A stretch of 64,000 nucleotides of DNA, from assembly GCA_031277035.1 (NCBI GenBank), contig JAISLY010000060.1:1-64000 (forward strand), read 5' to 3'. Under the pieces are notes generated by a model. It was not told the origin of the DNA and made no database searches. It worked only from the letters and a program-made list of their open reading frames with translations. How positions within the stretch are numbered: position 1 is the stretch's first letter; each line of letters begins with the position of its first letter. This stretch comes from Coriobacteriales bacterium. GTDB taxonomy: Bacteria > Actinomycetota > Coriobacteriia > Coriobacteriales > UBA8131. Of the stretch, positions 6,841 through 16,366 are shown piece by piece. The translations under genes were made by a program, and so were the position numbers.

Positions 6841-8220
6841 ATGAAGGTTAAAAGAAGTGCGCGCGATGACGGGCGCATTGAGTTAAACGTCACCGCACCG
6901 CCCGAGAAGGTAAACGAGGCGATTGCCTTCCTCGAGTTTCGGTTGGCGCTGGAAAACCGCATCAATCCCTCCAAGGAGGCCGATCTGACAAAGGCAGTAA
7001 AGGAGAAGGTCGGCGAGGCCTACTACAACTCCTTCATCGAGTTTCAGGTACCCCACTTCCTGGCTCCCTTTGCTGTGGAGAAGGAGGGTCTGGACATCAT
7101 CATGGCCCCAGAGGTGGTCTCGGGCGCAGCGGCGGCGGCAGCGGCCGGCAGCGCGGGCAAGGAGACTCCCAACGCGGACAAGGCGAAGGCCAAAACGGCA
7201 CGTATTGCAAAACCGGCACCCGGCAAGGCATTTGAGTTTACCGTGTTGGTCACGCCCAAACCGGCCTATGAGCTCGACGACTACAGCCCGGTGAGCATCA
7301 AGCTGCCCAGGGTGCAGGTCTCAGACGCGGAGATCGATCAACAGCTGCTCAAGATCGCCGATACCTACGCGACCTACGAAAAGGACCAGGATCGTCCCGT
7401 GCAGGCTGGCGACCACATCCTCTTTTCCATCGAGGCAAAGAACGCCTCGGGCGAAGTCATCAAAGGCTTTACCGCCGATCGCCGCCTCTACTCACTCGGT
7501 GAAAATTTCATGCCCGAGGAGTTTGACCAGGCCATTCTCGGCATGGACATCGGCGAGAGTCGCACCTTCGACGTAACCGGCCCCAACCTCTCGCGCACAA
7601 GCCTCGACGACGCAGAGACCGAGACGCTCACCTTCAGCGTTACCCTGCTGGAGATACAAAAACGCGTTATCCCGGCCATCACCGACGCCTGGGTGGAGAA
7701 GAACATCCCCGGCAAGAAGACTGTGCCCGAGCTGCGTGAGGCCATCCGCGAACAGGGCCTCAAAGAGCGCGAGAAGCAGGCGGAGGGCATGAAGGCCTAC
7801 CTTGCGGCCTCTGAGCTGGCACAACGCTTCAAGGCCAAGATACCCGACGAGTTCTACGAGTTCACGCGCGACGAGTTGATGCAGAACCTGATGCAAAACC
7901 TTCGTCGCCAGAACAAGACCCTTGAGGAGTTCGTCGAGGCCGAGGGTGGTCAACAGCAGTTTTCCATGCAGTTGATGATGCAGACGCGTGCGGTGCTGAC
8001 ACAGACCTTCAGCCTTGACGCGCTGGCGCGACACCTTGGCCTGACGGTGGAGCCGGCCGACATCGAGGCAACCTATGCGGTCATGGCACCCGGCCATGAG
8101 AAGGAGGCCCGAACAGAGTTTGAGAAGACCGGCCGGGTCTATCTGATACGTGAGGCTGCCCTGCGCAACAAGGCCAACCGATGGCTGGTCGAGACCGCGA
8201 ACATCGAATACTATGAGTAG
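6841..8220 (+). CDS. tig: Trigger factor-like ribosome-associated chaperone
   Basis: The 459-residue protein has the trigger factor layout. An N-terminal ribosome-binding domain comes first (MKVKRSARDDGRIELNVTAP, about 1-95), then an Ala/Lys-rich linker (about 100-130). A PPIase-like FKBP domain follows (about 150-280, with QAGDHILFSIEAK and LYSLGENFMPEEF), then a long helical C-terminal chaperone domain. The start ATG at 6841 was chosen because the conserved N-terminus begins there. The ribosome-binding signature usually found in trigger factor (GFRxGKxP) is not obvious; VGEAYYNSF occupies a similar place, so ribosome docking could be altered. The stop overlaps the start of the next gene (ATGAGTAG), so the two genes are probably translated together. 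Confidence 0.8.
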   Translation: MKVKRSARDDGRIELNVTAPPEKVNEAIAFLEFRLALENRINPSKEADLTKAVKEKVGEAYYNSFIEFQVPHFLAPFAVEKEGLDIIMAPEVVSGAAAAAAAGSAGKETPNADKAKAKTARIAKPAPGKAFEFTVLVTPKPAYELDDYSPVSIKLPRVQVSDAEIDQQLLKIADTYATYEKDQDRPVQAGDHILFSIEAKNASGEVIKGFTADRRLYSLGENFMPEEFDQAILGMDIGESRTFDVTGPNLSRTSLDDAETETLTFSVTLLEIQKRVIPAITDAWVEKNIPGKKTVPELREAIREQGLKEREKQAEGMKAYLAASELAQRFKAKIPDEFYEFTRDELMQNLMQNLRRQNKTLEEFVEAEGGQQQFSMQLMMQTRAVLTQTFSLDALARHLGLTVEPADIEATYAVMAPGHEKEARTEFEKTGRVYLIREAALRNKANRWLVETANIEYYE

Positions 8221-9196
8221 CCTCCACAAAAGCGGGCGAGAAGCGCTCAGCCTGGTGGTGCTGGCGGCCGGGCGCGGATCCCGATTCGGCGGCCTCAAGC
8301 AGTTTACCCCCGCCGGCCCAAATGGAGAGGCGCTTCTCGAATACTCGATTTTCGACGCCATACGCAGCGGTTTTGACCGTCTGGTGGTCCTTCTCAGGCA
8401 TACGGAAAACCAGGATTTTGAGACGGCGCTGCGCGAACGTCTGTCAGGCCAGATTGAGCTGCGCTTTGCCTACCAGGACGATTTTGCCCAGGAGCAGGGC
8501 CTGGCACGATCCAAACCCTGGGGCACGGCGCACGCGATACTGTGCGCCGCTCAGCAGACGGCAGGCAGCTTCGCGGTTATCAATGCCGATGACTACTACG
8601 GTAAAAACACCATACGGACAATCGCTGATTTTCTCCAATCGGGACACGCGTCTCAATCGAGCCACGAGCTCGGACAGGAGGCGGACAGGGGCCACGAGGC
8701 AGGCGGTCTCCGCGAGGCGGACAGGAGCCACGGCATGGTTGCCTTTCCTCTCGAGAACACCGTCTCGACTCATGGCGACGTGACGCGGGGAGTCTGCCGG
8801 CTCGACGAAAGGGGCCTTCTCGTCAGCATTGAGGAGACCGTGATTTCCCCTACGGATGAGGGTTTGAGGGGGCGTCGTCTTTCCGATGGCCAGACGAGCA
8901 TAGTACCGCCAAAAACCCCCGTTTCCATGAACATATGGGGCTTCAGGCCCTCCATCACCGCGATTATCGAGAAGGCTTGGGCAGAGTTTCTGCAGGATAA
9001 CCGACACAATGACGACGCCGAGTTCCTGATCCCTGCCGTGGTGCACGACGCCATCAAATCCGGCGCAGCAACGTGCAGGGTGCTTCAGACCCAGGACGCG
9101 TGGTTTGGCGTCACCTATCGAGACGACCTCGCAAAGGTGCGCACGGCCATCGCGCAGCTGCACGCCGACGGGCTGTATCCAACGCCGCTGTTCTGA
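8213..9196 (+). CDS. MobA/GlmU-type nucleotidyltransferase
   Basis: The 327-residue protein opens with the nucleotide-sugar pyrophosphorylase signature LVVLAAGRGSRFGGLKQF (about residues 14-31), followed by the GTAHAILCA and NADDYYGKNT motifs that bind the NTP and metal. It therefore likely transfers a nucleotidyl group to a sugar phosphate or cofactor precursor; the acceptor cannot be named. The ATG at 8213 overlaps the stop of the chaperone gene by 8 bp. Residues about 144-172 are a low-complexity insert with repeated E-A-D-R-(G/S)-H-E, encoded by a small tandem repeat and placed between conserved motifs. Alternative starts upstream lie inside the previous gene. Confidence 0.75.
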   Translation: MSSLHKSGREALSLVVLAAGRGSRFGGLKQFTPAGPNGEALLEYSIFDAIRSGFDRLVVLLRHTENQDFETALRERLSGQIELRFAYQDDFAQEQGLARSKPWGTAHAILCAAQQTAGSFAVINADDYYGKNTIRTIADFLQSGHASQSSHELGQEADRGHEAGGLREADRSHGMVAFPLENTVSTHGDVTRGVCRLDERGLLVSIEETVISPTDEGLRGRRLSDGQTSIVPPKTPVSMNIWGFRPSITAIIEKAWAEFLQDNRHNDDAEFLIPAVVHDAIKSGAATCRVLQTQDAWFGVTYRDDLAKVRTAIAQLHADGLYPTPLF

Positions 9197-9204
9197 GGAG
9201 TGCG

Positions 9205-9287
9205 CCACAAAACGGCCGCGCTCCTTGCGCAAAACGGCCGCGCTCCTCGGCCGCGCTCCTTGCGCAAAACGGCCGCGCTCCTCGGCT
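9205..9287. repeat. Intergenic tandem repeat (GCGCAAAACGGCCGCGCTCCT)
   Basis: Three to four imperfect copies of AAAACGGCCGCGCTCC separated by TTGCG or TCGG fill the gap between two convergent genes. The GGCCGC-rich units could form hairpins and may act as a bidirectional terminator. Confidence 0.7.
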
Positions 9288-11054
9288 TTACTCCTCGCAG
9301 ATCAGTTCGCCTGGCAACTGCTCGTAGAGGATGCTTGCCAGCGTGTCGGCATCGATGGGTTTGGAGATAAAGCCGGTAAAGCCCGCCTCGGCAAACATCT
9401 GCTGCACGCCACTTATGGCATTCGCAGTCAGCGCGACGATGGGCACCTGAGCCATCGGCCCGGGAAGCTGTCGGATGCACATGGTCGCCTCAACACCATC
9501 CATCCTCGGCATCATATGATCCATGAGTATCAGGTCAAAATGCTCCTCGCTGACCTTCTCCAGCGCCTCCTGACCGTCCAGAGCCCTTACGACCGTCATC
9601 TGGAAGGGCTCGAGCATGAACTCGGCAATCTCAAGGTTTACCTCCACGTCGTCCACGACGAGAATCCGCGCATCGGGCGCGGTAAACCGGGTTGAGCTCT
9701 TTGAGGCCTTTGGCATATCGCTCAAGCTGCCCTCGGTCAGCGGAATCTCGATGGTAAAGGTCGACCCTTCGCCATAGACACTGTGCACCTTAACGCGTCC
9801 GCCCATCATCTCGGTCAGGCTGCGCGTTATCGCCAGGCCCAGGCCGGTGCCCACGATGTGCTTGTTGCGCACCACATCAAGCTGCTCAAAGGCAACAAAA
9901 AGCCGACCCAGCTCCTCCTCCCTGATGCCGATGCCCGTATCGGTGACCTCAAAACGCAGCCAGGTCGCGCCGTCGTTTGCGTCAAGGCGCCGCACCGAGA
10001 AATCCACCTCGCCGCTCTGTGTGTACTTGTAGGCGTTATTCACAATGTTCGTGATTACCTGGCGAATGCGCTTGGGGTCGGCATAGACGATATGCGGCAG
10101 GTCCTCGGCAAAGGAGGTGTTTAGTTTCAGCGACTTTTGTGAGAGCATCAGCTCGAAGAGCGAGACCAGGCTGGCGAGCAATTCGTGCAGGTCAAAATAT
10201 TCATAGATCAGCTCAAGTTTTCCGGCCTCAATCTTGGAGAAGTCCAGAATATCGTTAATCAGCGAAAGCATCACGTTGGAGGAGGCCTCGATTTTTGAGA
10301 GAAGCTCGCTTTGATGTTCGTCGAGGTCGGTGACTCCCAGCATCTTTGCCAGGCCGATGATGGCGTTCATCGGCGTACGTATCTCGTGTGAGATGGTCGC
10401 CAGAAAGTCGGACTTGGCGGCGTTGGCCTGGTCGGCCTCACGCTTTGCCTGCATCAGATCGGTCGTGTCGTAGATAAAAATCAGCCAGCCCTGCTTCTCG
10501 CCAGCCTCATTTATCATCAGCGAGGCATCCACCCGGTAATCGCGCTCACCCTCAAAGTCATACAGATCGGCTCGTATCTGCAACTCCAGCCCGCAGGTGC
10601 GCGCCCTGGTGGCATCTGTTTGCGCAGCTCTGGCCGAGGTGGCCATAAAATCTTCAATCTGAGCGATAACCTCCTCGTCAAGCAGGCCCGCAAACACCTC
10701 GCGGAAGGTCCGCGTCGCAAGCAGCCCAAAGCCGGCGACGCCCACCGCCGCGATGAGCGAATCGGTCGCAAAGGCGAGCTTCTCGTCTGCATCGAAGAAC
10801 AGGATGAGGTCACGGCTGTTTTGTAGCAGAAGGTTCATATTGCGTTCAAGGTGCGAACGCTCGGCCTGGACGACCTCCAGAAACTGACGCTTTGCCTCGT
10901 TGGCGTCCTGGATTCGCTGGAGCCTGAGCTGCTCATCACTCAGGGCGCGCTCAGCCTTGCGCACCTTGACGGTCATCCTGCGGTTCTCCTCGCGCAGGGT
11001 CTCCATCTCAGTGAGCAGAGCGCTGACGTCCAGAATGTCGCTTTGCTCCAGCAT
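9288..11054 (-). CDS. Hybrid sensor histidine kinase (coiled coil-PAS-HisKA-HATPase-receiver)
   Basis: The 588-residue protein has no membrane segment and is a soluble hybrid kinase. A coiled coil (about 12-75) leads into a PAS-like sensor (about 76-205). HisKA carries SHEIRTPMNAIIG with the phospho-accepting His near residue 223. The HATPase domain has an N box (NIVNNAYKYTQ), DTGIGI and GTGLGL. A C-terminal receiver has VVDDVEVN, the acceptor Asp near residue 511 (LILMDHMM) and the conserved Lys in ISKPID. The start at 11054 is set by an ATGA overlap with the stop of the FIST gene, so kinase and sensor are co-translated. The output response regulator is not in the window. Confidence 0.88.
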   Translation of the reverse strand: MLEQSDILDVSALLTEMETLREENRRMTVKVRKAERALSDEQLRLQRIQDANEAKRQFLEVVQAERSHLERNMNLLLQNSRDLILFFDADEKLAFATDSLIAAVGVAGFGLLATRTFREVFAGLLDEEVIAQIEDFMATSARAAQTDATRARTCGLELQIRADLYDFEGERDYRVDASLMINEAGEKQGWLIFIYDTTDLMQAKREADQANAAKSDFLATISHEIRTPMNAIIGLAKMLGVTDLDEHQSELLSKIEASSNVMLSLINDILDFSKIEAGKLELIYEYFDLHELLASLVSLFELMLSQKSLKLNTSFAEDLPHIVYADPKRIRQVITNIVNNAYKYTQSGEVDFSVRRLDANDGATWLRFEVTDTGIGIREEELGRLFVAFEQLDVVRNKHIVGTGLGLAITRSLTEMMGGRVKVHSVYGEGSTFTIEIPLTEGSLSDMPKASKSSTRFTAPDARILVVDDVEVNLEIAEFMLEPFQMTVVRALDGQEALEKVSEEHFDLILMDHMMPRMDGVEATMCIRQLPGPMAQVPIVALTANAISGVQQMFAEAGFTGFISKPIDADTLASILYEQLPGELICEE

Positions 11055-12316
11055 CACAGAACCAACATGCAAAAGGTGTTGTTATGAAAGCGCGTTGTCA
11101 TCTTGCCCGGATTGACATGGTTTGCAAGCGGGCATATCTCGCCACCGGAATAGACAACCGCGTACGGAATACGACTGCGATCAAAGCGCGTGCGCACCTC
11201 GACCAGTTCGCGCTTTGGCTCAAAGCCAAGCGTCAAAAAGCGTCCGAGACAGGAGAATATCAGGATGCCGTTGATGGCCGGCGCGGCCGAAGTGGCGGCG
11301 TGAGCGAGCGGCGCGGCCGGCGCGGAGGCCGGGGCGGAGGCCGGCGCGGCCGGGGCGGAGGCCGGCGCGGCGAGGGGCACTTTTTCCAGCGTGCTTTGCG
11401 TAGACTTGAGTATCTCCGTGTCGTCAAAGTAGCCGACCGACAGCGTCGAGCCTTCGGGGATGTCGCCAAGACAAACGGCGCCACCTTCCTCGGTCGTCGC
11501 AAAGATGACTCGAACAACCGGGTCGCTGCCATCGTTGTAATCCACGATATAGGGAAAGGAGTCCAAACCCTGGATAACGCCCCTGTCATCGGTCGCCAGC
11601 CCCTTGCCGATAAGGAACTGCACAGCGGGGGCACCGTCAATCTCCAACACCTGGTTGCCCTGACTTCTGGTGACCACACCGGTTCCGCTGAATATCTTCT
11701 CGTTTGAGATGGTCGCCAGATAAAAGCGCGGCTTAAACTCACCGTGTATGAGGAGGTAGGCGACACGATCCGCGTAGTCCTCACCCCGGAAAAGGACGCG
11801 CGCTTTGCGGTAATCAAGCGTGTTGTCCACCGCAAGCGAACCAAAGACGGGCACGCCGCCCGAAGCCGCATCAAAGGCGCGCACGAAGTAGTCTCCACCA
11901 ACCGTAAGCAAAAGCGGCGCATAGACAAGTATCAGCGAAACCGATGGCCTGTCCTGCGCAAGGGCCATCGTGTGTTCGTAACTGCTGATGATAAGGCGCT
12001 CGTCCTCCTCCGTAATCGGTTCGGTGAGGGCGACAGAAAAGCTCAGGTCATCGGAAGTAAGGATGAACAGGCTGAGGATGTTGAGATCCTCCGAGCCGGG
12101 CACCGCCCCCGCGATGGTCGTCTGTCCGACGAGATCAAAGGGCAAGGCCTCGGCCAGGGCCGCGTAGACGCCGGTCTCGATGAAGGCGGGCAGACAACTT
12201 ATCAGGCCAATCGAGTTGGCGAGCAGATCCCTGTTCTCAATCTGCCGTTTGATGTCAGAAACGGCGCCCTCAACGTCGTCCATCTCCTCGGTAAAAGCGC
12301 TGAAAGTTCTGATCAT
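11054..12316 (-). CDS. FIST domain sensory protein
   Basis: The 420-residue cytoplasmic protein has a FIST_N half (about 1-200, with VGQTTIAGAVPG and VPVFGSLAVDNT) and a FIST_C half ending in FSCLGRFLTLG and AVVYSGGEICPL. FIST domains bind small ligands such as amino acids and are usually linked to signal transducers. Here the domain is a separate polypeptide overlapping the kinase gene by one ATGA, so it very likely feeds the kinase. An Ala/Pro-rich minisatellite (APASAPAAPASAPASA) interrupts the C-terminal half near residues 320-350. The start at 12316 (MIRTFSAFTEEM) matches the usual N-terminus of the family; a longer frame to 12343 exists. Confidence 0.8.
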   Translation of the reverse strand: MIRTFSAFTEEMDDVEGAVSDIKRQIENRDLLANSIGLISCLPAFIETGVYAALAEALPFDLVGQTTIAGAVPGSEDLNILSLFILTSDDLSFSVALTEPITEEDERLIISSYEHTMALAQDRPSVSLILVYAPLLLTVGGDYFVRAFDAASGGVPVFGSLAVDNTLDYRKARVLFRGEDYADRVAYLLIHGEFKPRFYLATISNEKIFSGTGVVTRSQGNQVLEIDGAPAVQFLIGKGLATDDRGVIQGLDSFPYIVDYNDGSDPVVRVIFATTEEGGAVCLGDIPEGSTLSVGYFDDTEILKSTQSTLEKVPLAAPASAPAAPASAPASAPAAPLAHAATSAAPAINGILIFSCLGRFLTLGFEPKRELVEVRTRFDRSRIPYAVVYSGGEICPLANHVNPGKMTTRFHNNTFCMLVL

Positions 12317-12582
12317 CGTGAAGCGTCCCCTATCCGAAATCAAACCGTATCATCTGTCAATCAGGCAACTTGCCTGCAACCGGGTCGGGCAGCGAATGCA
12401 GGGCCCGATTAACGCAGTACACAGTATATACCTCGGCGCGGCCATTTTAAAACACGTTGGCACCGCCAGGGCAGCATGTGTGAAGCTGTACGAAGTCTGC
12501 GCTATGGGAGCGCGAGGTGAACACTGCTATTATGAAGGGCGTTCGGCTCAGACGCAAGATGAGCAGGGAAAGGCGGTCGAAT

Positions 12583-13674
12583 ATGCGTATCAGGGCAGCG
12601 GTCATCAGGGAGGCGGGCGGAGCCTTCTCATTTGAGGAACTTGAGCTCGATGAACCAAAGGCCGGGGAATTGCTGGTGAGGGTCGTGGCCTCGGGCATCT
12701 GTTCAACTGACGAGGCGGCTCGCCAACAACACGCACCAGTGCCTCTGCCTGCCGTATTGGGACATGAGGGAGCGGGCATTGTGGAGCGCATTGGCGCGAA
12801 CGTGAGCGCCTTTTCTCCCGGCGACCGAGTCTGCTTCTCCTTCAGTTCCTGCGGCTGCTGTGAGCCCTGCCAGGAAGGAAAGCCCTACATCTGTGAGGAG
12901 TCGGGGCGCCTGAACTTCGGGGGCGTCCTGCTCGATGGCACCCGGCGACTGCATAAGGGCGACGAAACTCTTTCGGCCTTCTTCGGACAGGGGTCTTTTG
13001 CAACCTGGGCTGTTGTCAGCGAGCGAAACGCGATTCCTGTGGATAAGGATATCCCCCTTGAGGTCGCGGCGCCTTTTGGCTGCGGTATTCAGACTGGTGC
13101 GGGCACCGTCTTAAACGTACTTGACGGACGCGCAGGCGAGGCGATTGCCGTCTTTGGCATGGGAGCTGTGGGCATGAGTGCCATCATGGCCGCCGCGCTC
13201 GCGGGGCTTAACCCCATCATCGCCGTCGGCGGCAACGCACAAAGCCTCGCGCTGGCCAGAGAGCTCGGAGCAACACATGCCCTGAACCGCCACGAGGTAG
13301 ACGACCTCGCCAGGGCCATTGTCGCACTCACCCGGACAGGCGCCCACTACAGTATTGATACCACCGGAGCAAAGCCTCTGATCATGAGCGCACTGCACTG
13401 CCTGCGTCCCGAAGGCAGCCTGGCACTGCTCGCCCCCTGCGAAGAGCTCACGCTCGACGTGGTCTCAGACCTCATCGGCCCCACGCGTCGCATCCTGGGC
13501 GTCACCGAAGGTGCGTCAAACCCCCCGGTGTTCATCCCTCGGCTTTTGCGTCTGTATCGAGAAGGTCGCTTTCCCGTAGATCGCATCATCAGCTGCTACC
13601 CCTTTGCAGACATTGACCGAGCCTTTGCCGATTCCCTGAGCGGCAAGGTTATCAAGGCCGTTGTGCAAATGTGA
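12583..13674 (+). CDS. Zinc-dependent medium-chain alcohol dehydrogenase
   Basis: The 363-residue protein is a class III/aryl-alcohol type zinc dehydrogenase. It has the catalytic zinc Cys in SGICSTDEA, the GHEGAGIVE motif with its His and Glu, and the structural zinc loop C-x2-C-x2-C-x7-C in CGCCEPCQEGKPYIC. The Rossmann motif is GMGAVGMSA. It should oxidise an alcohol or reduce an aldehyde with NAD(P). The start at 12583 (MRIRAAVIREAGG) is preceded by AGGGAAAGG; upstream in-frame starts would add an uncharacteristic Arg-rich leader. It is divergent from the FIST/kinase pair, so the 266-bp gap (12317-12582) should hold both promoters. Confidence 0.87.
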   Translation: MRIRAAVIREAGGAFSFEELELDEPKAGELLVRVVASGICSTDEAARQQHAPVPLPAVLGHEGAGIVERIGANVSAFSPGDRVCFSFSSCGCCEPCQEGKPYICEESGRLNFGGVLLDGTRRLHKGDETLSAFFGQGSFATWAVVSERNAIPVDKDIPLEVAAPFGCGIQTGAGTVLNVLDGRAGEAIAVFGMGAVGMSAIMAAALAGLNPIIAVGGNAQSLALARELGATHALNRHEVDDLARAIVALTRTGAHYSIDTTGAKPLIMSALHCLRPEGSLALLAPCEELTLDVVSDLIGPTRRILGVTEGASNPPVFIPRLLRLYREGRFPVDRIISCYPFADIDRAFADSLSGKVIKAVVQM

Positions 13675-13765
13675 CCTTTAGTGAACAGAAAGGTTTCTCG
13701 GGGCGGGTTTCGACTATTATGGGAGCGGCACTGCGGTGATGGGTAAGAGGTGATGGGAGCGTATC

Positions 13766-14443
13766 ATGGCTTTTTCGGATCTTTCGTATCTGTGGCTTAT
13801 CGTCATTACCCTTGTTCTGGGTTTTGGAACGCAGATCTTTATCAAACTTACTTATAAGAAATGGAGCCGGATACCCATAACGTCCGGCTTGACGGGCGCA
13901 CAGGCCGCTCGCAGGATGCTTGATGCCTACGGTCTGTCAAATGTCGCGATCAACATGGTCAAAGGAAAGCTGACGGATCACTACGACCCCAGGACAAACG
14001 TCGTCTCCCTCTCCGAAGAGGTCTACAACACGCAGAGCGTGGCGGCCACCGCGATAGCCTGCCATGAGTGTGGCCACGCGGTTCAACACGCGTACAACTA
14101 TGCGCCAGCGCGTCTGCGCAGCACCCTGGTGCCGGTAGTCAATTTTGCGGGAAACGTCTGGATTGTCGTCCTGTTTGCCGGCATCTTCCTGTCGATGATC
14201 GGCATGATATACCTGGCCATTGCGCTGTACGCAGCGGTAATCCTCTTTCAGCTGGTGACCCTGCCGGTCGAGTTCGACGCATCGAGCCGGGCGATGGCCT
14301 ACGTCAAAAGCTACGGCTTTCTCCCTGCAACCGAGACCGGCGGCGCACGCTCGGTACTCACCTCCGCCGCACTGACCTATGTCGCGGCCGCGCTCATATC
14401 GGTCGTCCAGCTCGTCTATCTGCTTGGCGTCGCCCGCCGCTGA
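13766..14443 (+). CDS. Membrane zinc metallopeptidase (YugP family, Zn_peptidase_2)
   Basis: The 225-residue protein has an N-terminal membrane helix, the HECGH zinc-binding motif within AIACHECGHAVQHA (about residues 96-110), and two adjacent helices near 130-170. A C-terminal membrane helix and the conserved VEFDASSRA segment, which supplies further ligands in this family, are also present. It probably degrades membrane or envelope proteins. The ATG at 13766 follows AAGAGGTGATGGGAGCG. It is a single-gene unit. Confidence 0.88.
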   Translation: MAFSDLSYLWLIVITLVLGFGTQIFIKLTYKKWSRIPITSGLTGAQAARRMLDAYGLSNVAINMVKGKLTDHYDPRTNVVSLSEEVYNTQSVAATAIACHECGHAVQHAYNYAPARLRSTLVPVVNFAGNVWIVVLFAGIFLSMIGMIYLAIALYAAVILFQLVTLPVEFDASSRAMAYVKSYGFLPATETGGARSVLTSAALTYVAAALISVVQLVYLLGVARR

Positions 14444-14559
14444 GCGCGCGTTGCGTCATTGAGCGCGCCTTGCGTCGTAACGTTGAGAATAGAGGGATAT
14501 CCTTGTTGATTTCAGAGGCTGAGGTCAAACTGACTATAGCGGTCACGTTTCGCGACGGC
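14444..14559. other. Short convergent gap with a duplicated GAGCGCGC(G/C)TTGCGTC segment
   Basis: The 17-bp sequence is repeated at 14443-14459 and 14461-14477. No gene or clear terminator is seen before the leftward regulator ends at 14560. Confidence 0.5.
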
Positions 14560-16065
14560 TCATGACACGCTGTCTCGTTCCGATTCAAACAGATCGAGAA
14601 GCTGCTGACGACTCGTCACCTGCGCTTTTTGAAAGATATGGGTGGAGTGGCTTTTTACCGTACCCGATGTCACATAAAGACGCTCGGCGATATAGGGGAT
14701 GTTCCTCCCCCTGACAAAGTAGGCAAACACCTCCTGCTCGCGTTTGGACAACCCGTGCCTGCAGGCAAAGCGCTCAATGGCGCCTTCAAAATCCTGATCC
14801 TCCGCCACCCCCTCTGCAAGGCTGTCCTCATCGCCGACCTCAAGCTGCGCCTCTTCCGTATCGCCCCCATATATCAAAAAGCCCGTCGAAGTGCTTAAAA
14901 TCAGAACAGCGATCAACGCGAATACGCCCATGAACTCATCGCTTGCAACCCATTGGCCCATAAGTTGCAGGGCACGTCCCGCAAGGTTTCCAGCTATCTG
15001 CAGCACCGTTACCAGAAGACCGCCCACTCCAAAGGCGATGAACGGAGACAGCCCCTCTTTGACAGAGGTCTGCGCAAGCTGAATCCAGATAACAACCTGG
15101 AGCAGATAGGCACTCCCTGCGAGCACCCCACAGGAAAGCACAAAGAGCTCTCCGCCCAACAGCACAATGAGAAGCAGGGCAAGCGTCGCGACAGGAATGA
15201 GGAGCAGATAAGCGCTCTTGATTCCCGGCCACGGCCCCCTTTGGGCGAGGAGCGCCACATAGATAAGACAGAGCACAATTGCGGTCAAAAAAGAGATTGC
15301 CTGTGGGCTTGCCTGAAGAGTGGCAAAAGACGCAGACGAACTGAAGAAGCTGGCCAGAAAGCCCACGATGGAAAGCACCGATATCGTACGCCAGGGCAGC
15401 AGCGCAGGGCTGACATCGCCGATGAATATTTCCCCGGAGTTGCCCCCCTTGTCATCCTCAACGGAACACGCATTGTTGGCCTGCCTTTGCCTGTTGACGG
15501 CATCGATGTGCCACATGAAGGTCGAGGCGATGGGAAATATGACAACGAGAATGGCGCTTGAGGGGTACGGGAGGAGTTCGAAGACGATATTGATGATAAA
15601 CGCAAGCAGAAACGAAAGCACGATGGTGATGCTCGCCTTCCTGCCGCTGATGACAAACCGTGTTCCCCAGACGAGGGTCAGGCACAGCAGGCAGACGCCA
15701 TTGATGAGGCCTATGCAGACCATGGCCACAAAGTAGCCCCAGTCGTCATGCAGGAGATGCGGCACGAGAATCTCGGCCAGGGTCGCCGCAGAGGCAAGCG
15801 CGGTGAATATGAACACTCCCCTGCGCGTGAGTGTAGCGCCGCCGTTTACGAATCGACGCAATAAGACAAGGGCAGCGATGACATACGCAATGGTCGAACT
15901 CAGATATGCGCTATCGGCACCTGCCGCCCCTGCTGGCAACACCGCCCTGTTCAATGCCCAGGCAAAGCCCCATGCACAAAACATCGCCGATCCAAAAATC
16001 GGCAGGAGCACCTTCTGCGCCTCAACAATGGCACCACCGAACTTGCCATCGATACCTGAAGGCAT
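14560..16065 (-). CDS. LuxR-type regulator with multi-spanning membrane sensor domain
   Basis: The 501-residue protein has about 12 predicted membrane helices (residues about 15-415), an acidic linker (about 418-440) and a C-terminal LuxR/GerE helix-turn-helix. That domain carries LSKREQEVFAYFVRGRNIPYIAERL and TSGTVKSHSTHIFQK. This architecture is greatly expanded in Eggerthellaceae, typically beside anaerobic reductase genes that it controls in response to a substrate. It is divergent from two flavoprotein reductase genes, which fits that role. The ATG at 16065 (MPSGIDGKF) is preceded by GGAG eight to nine bases upstream; the extension to 16119 lacks a ribosome site. Confidence 0.85.
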   Translation of the reverse strand: MPSGIDGKFGGAIVEAQKVLLPIFGSAMFCAWGFAWALNRAVLPAGAAGADSAYLSSTIAYVIAALVLLRRFVNGGATLTRRGVFIFTALASAATLAEILVPHLLHDDWGYFVAMVCIGLINGVCLLCLTLVWGTRFVISGRKASITIVLSFLLAFIINIVFELLPYPSSAILVVIFPIASTFMWHIDAVNRQRQANNACSVEDDKGGNSGEIFIGDVSPALLPWRTISVLSIVGFLASFFSSSASFATLQASPQAISFLTAIVLCLIYVALLAQRGPWPGIKSAYLLLIPVATLALLLIVLLGGELFVLSCGVLAGSAYLLQVVIWIQLAQTSVKEGLSPFIAFGVGGLLVTVLQIAGNLAGRALQLMGQWVASDEFMGVFALIAVLILSTSTGFLIYGGDTEEAQLEVGDEDSLAEGVAEDQDFEGAIERFACRHGLSKREQEVFAYFVRGRNIPYIAERLYVTSGTVKSHSTHIFQKAQVTSRQQLLDLFESERDSVS

Positions 16066-16366
16066 TTCGCAGTCTCCAAATCTGACAGCCTGGGGAGGTG
16101 CCCAGGAAAGCGCCCGCACTCCTCGCCCTACGTCTCGATTTCATTTTTACACATGCTTCTTTGGAATTAAATCAACCTTTTGGTATATGTCAGCCACCAG
16201 TTTGGTTGATGCGCGATTCGTCAGGCACGCAAACAATGCCGACAGGGAGAAAGGGTGGCACCATGCCGCAGACGCTCTGCGAAGCCCCACGGGCATGCGC
16301 AGGCGTGCGCAGGGCATTTTTGTCGATTTCTCCGACATGCCAAGCCCGTACGACAAAGGAGGACAC
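16066..16366. promoter_or_regulatory. Divergent promoter region with an ATCAACC/GGTTGAT inverted repeat
   Basis: The 301-bp gap separates the LuxR regulator from the first reductase. ATCAACC at 16171-16177 and GGTTGAT at 16204-16210 form 7-bp arms 26 bp apart around an AT-rich core (TTTTGGTATATG). This is a plausible regulator binding site. AAAGGAGG at 16355-16362 is the ribosome site of the reductase. Confidence 0.45.
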
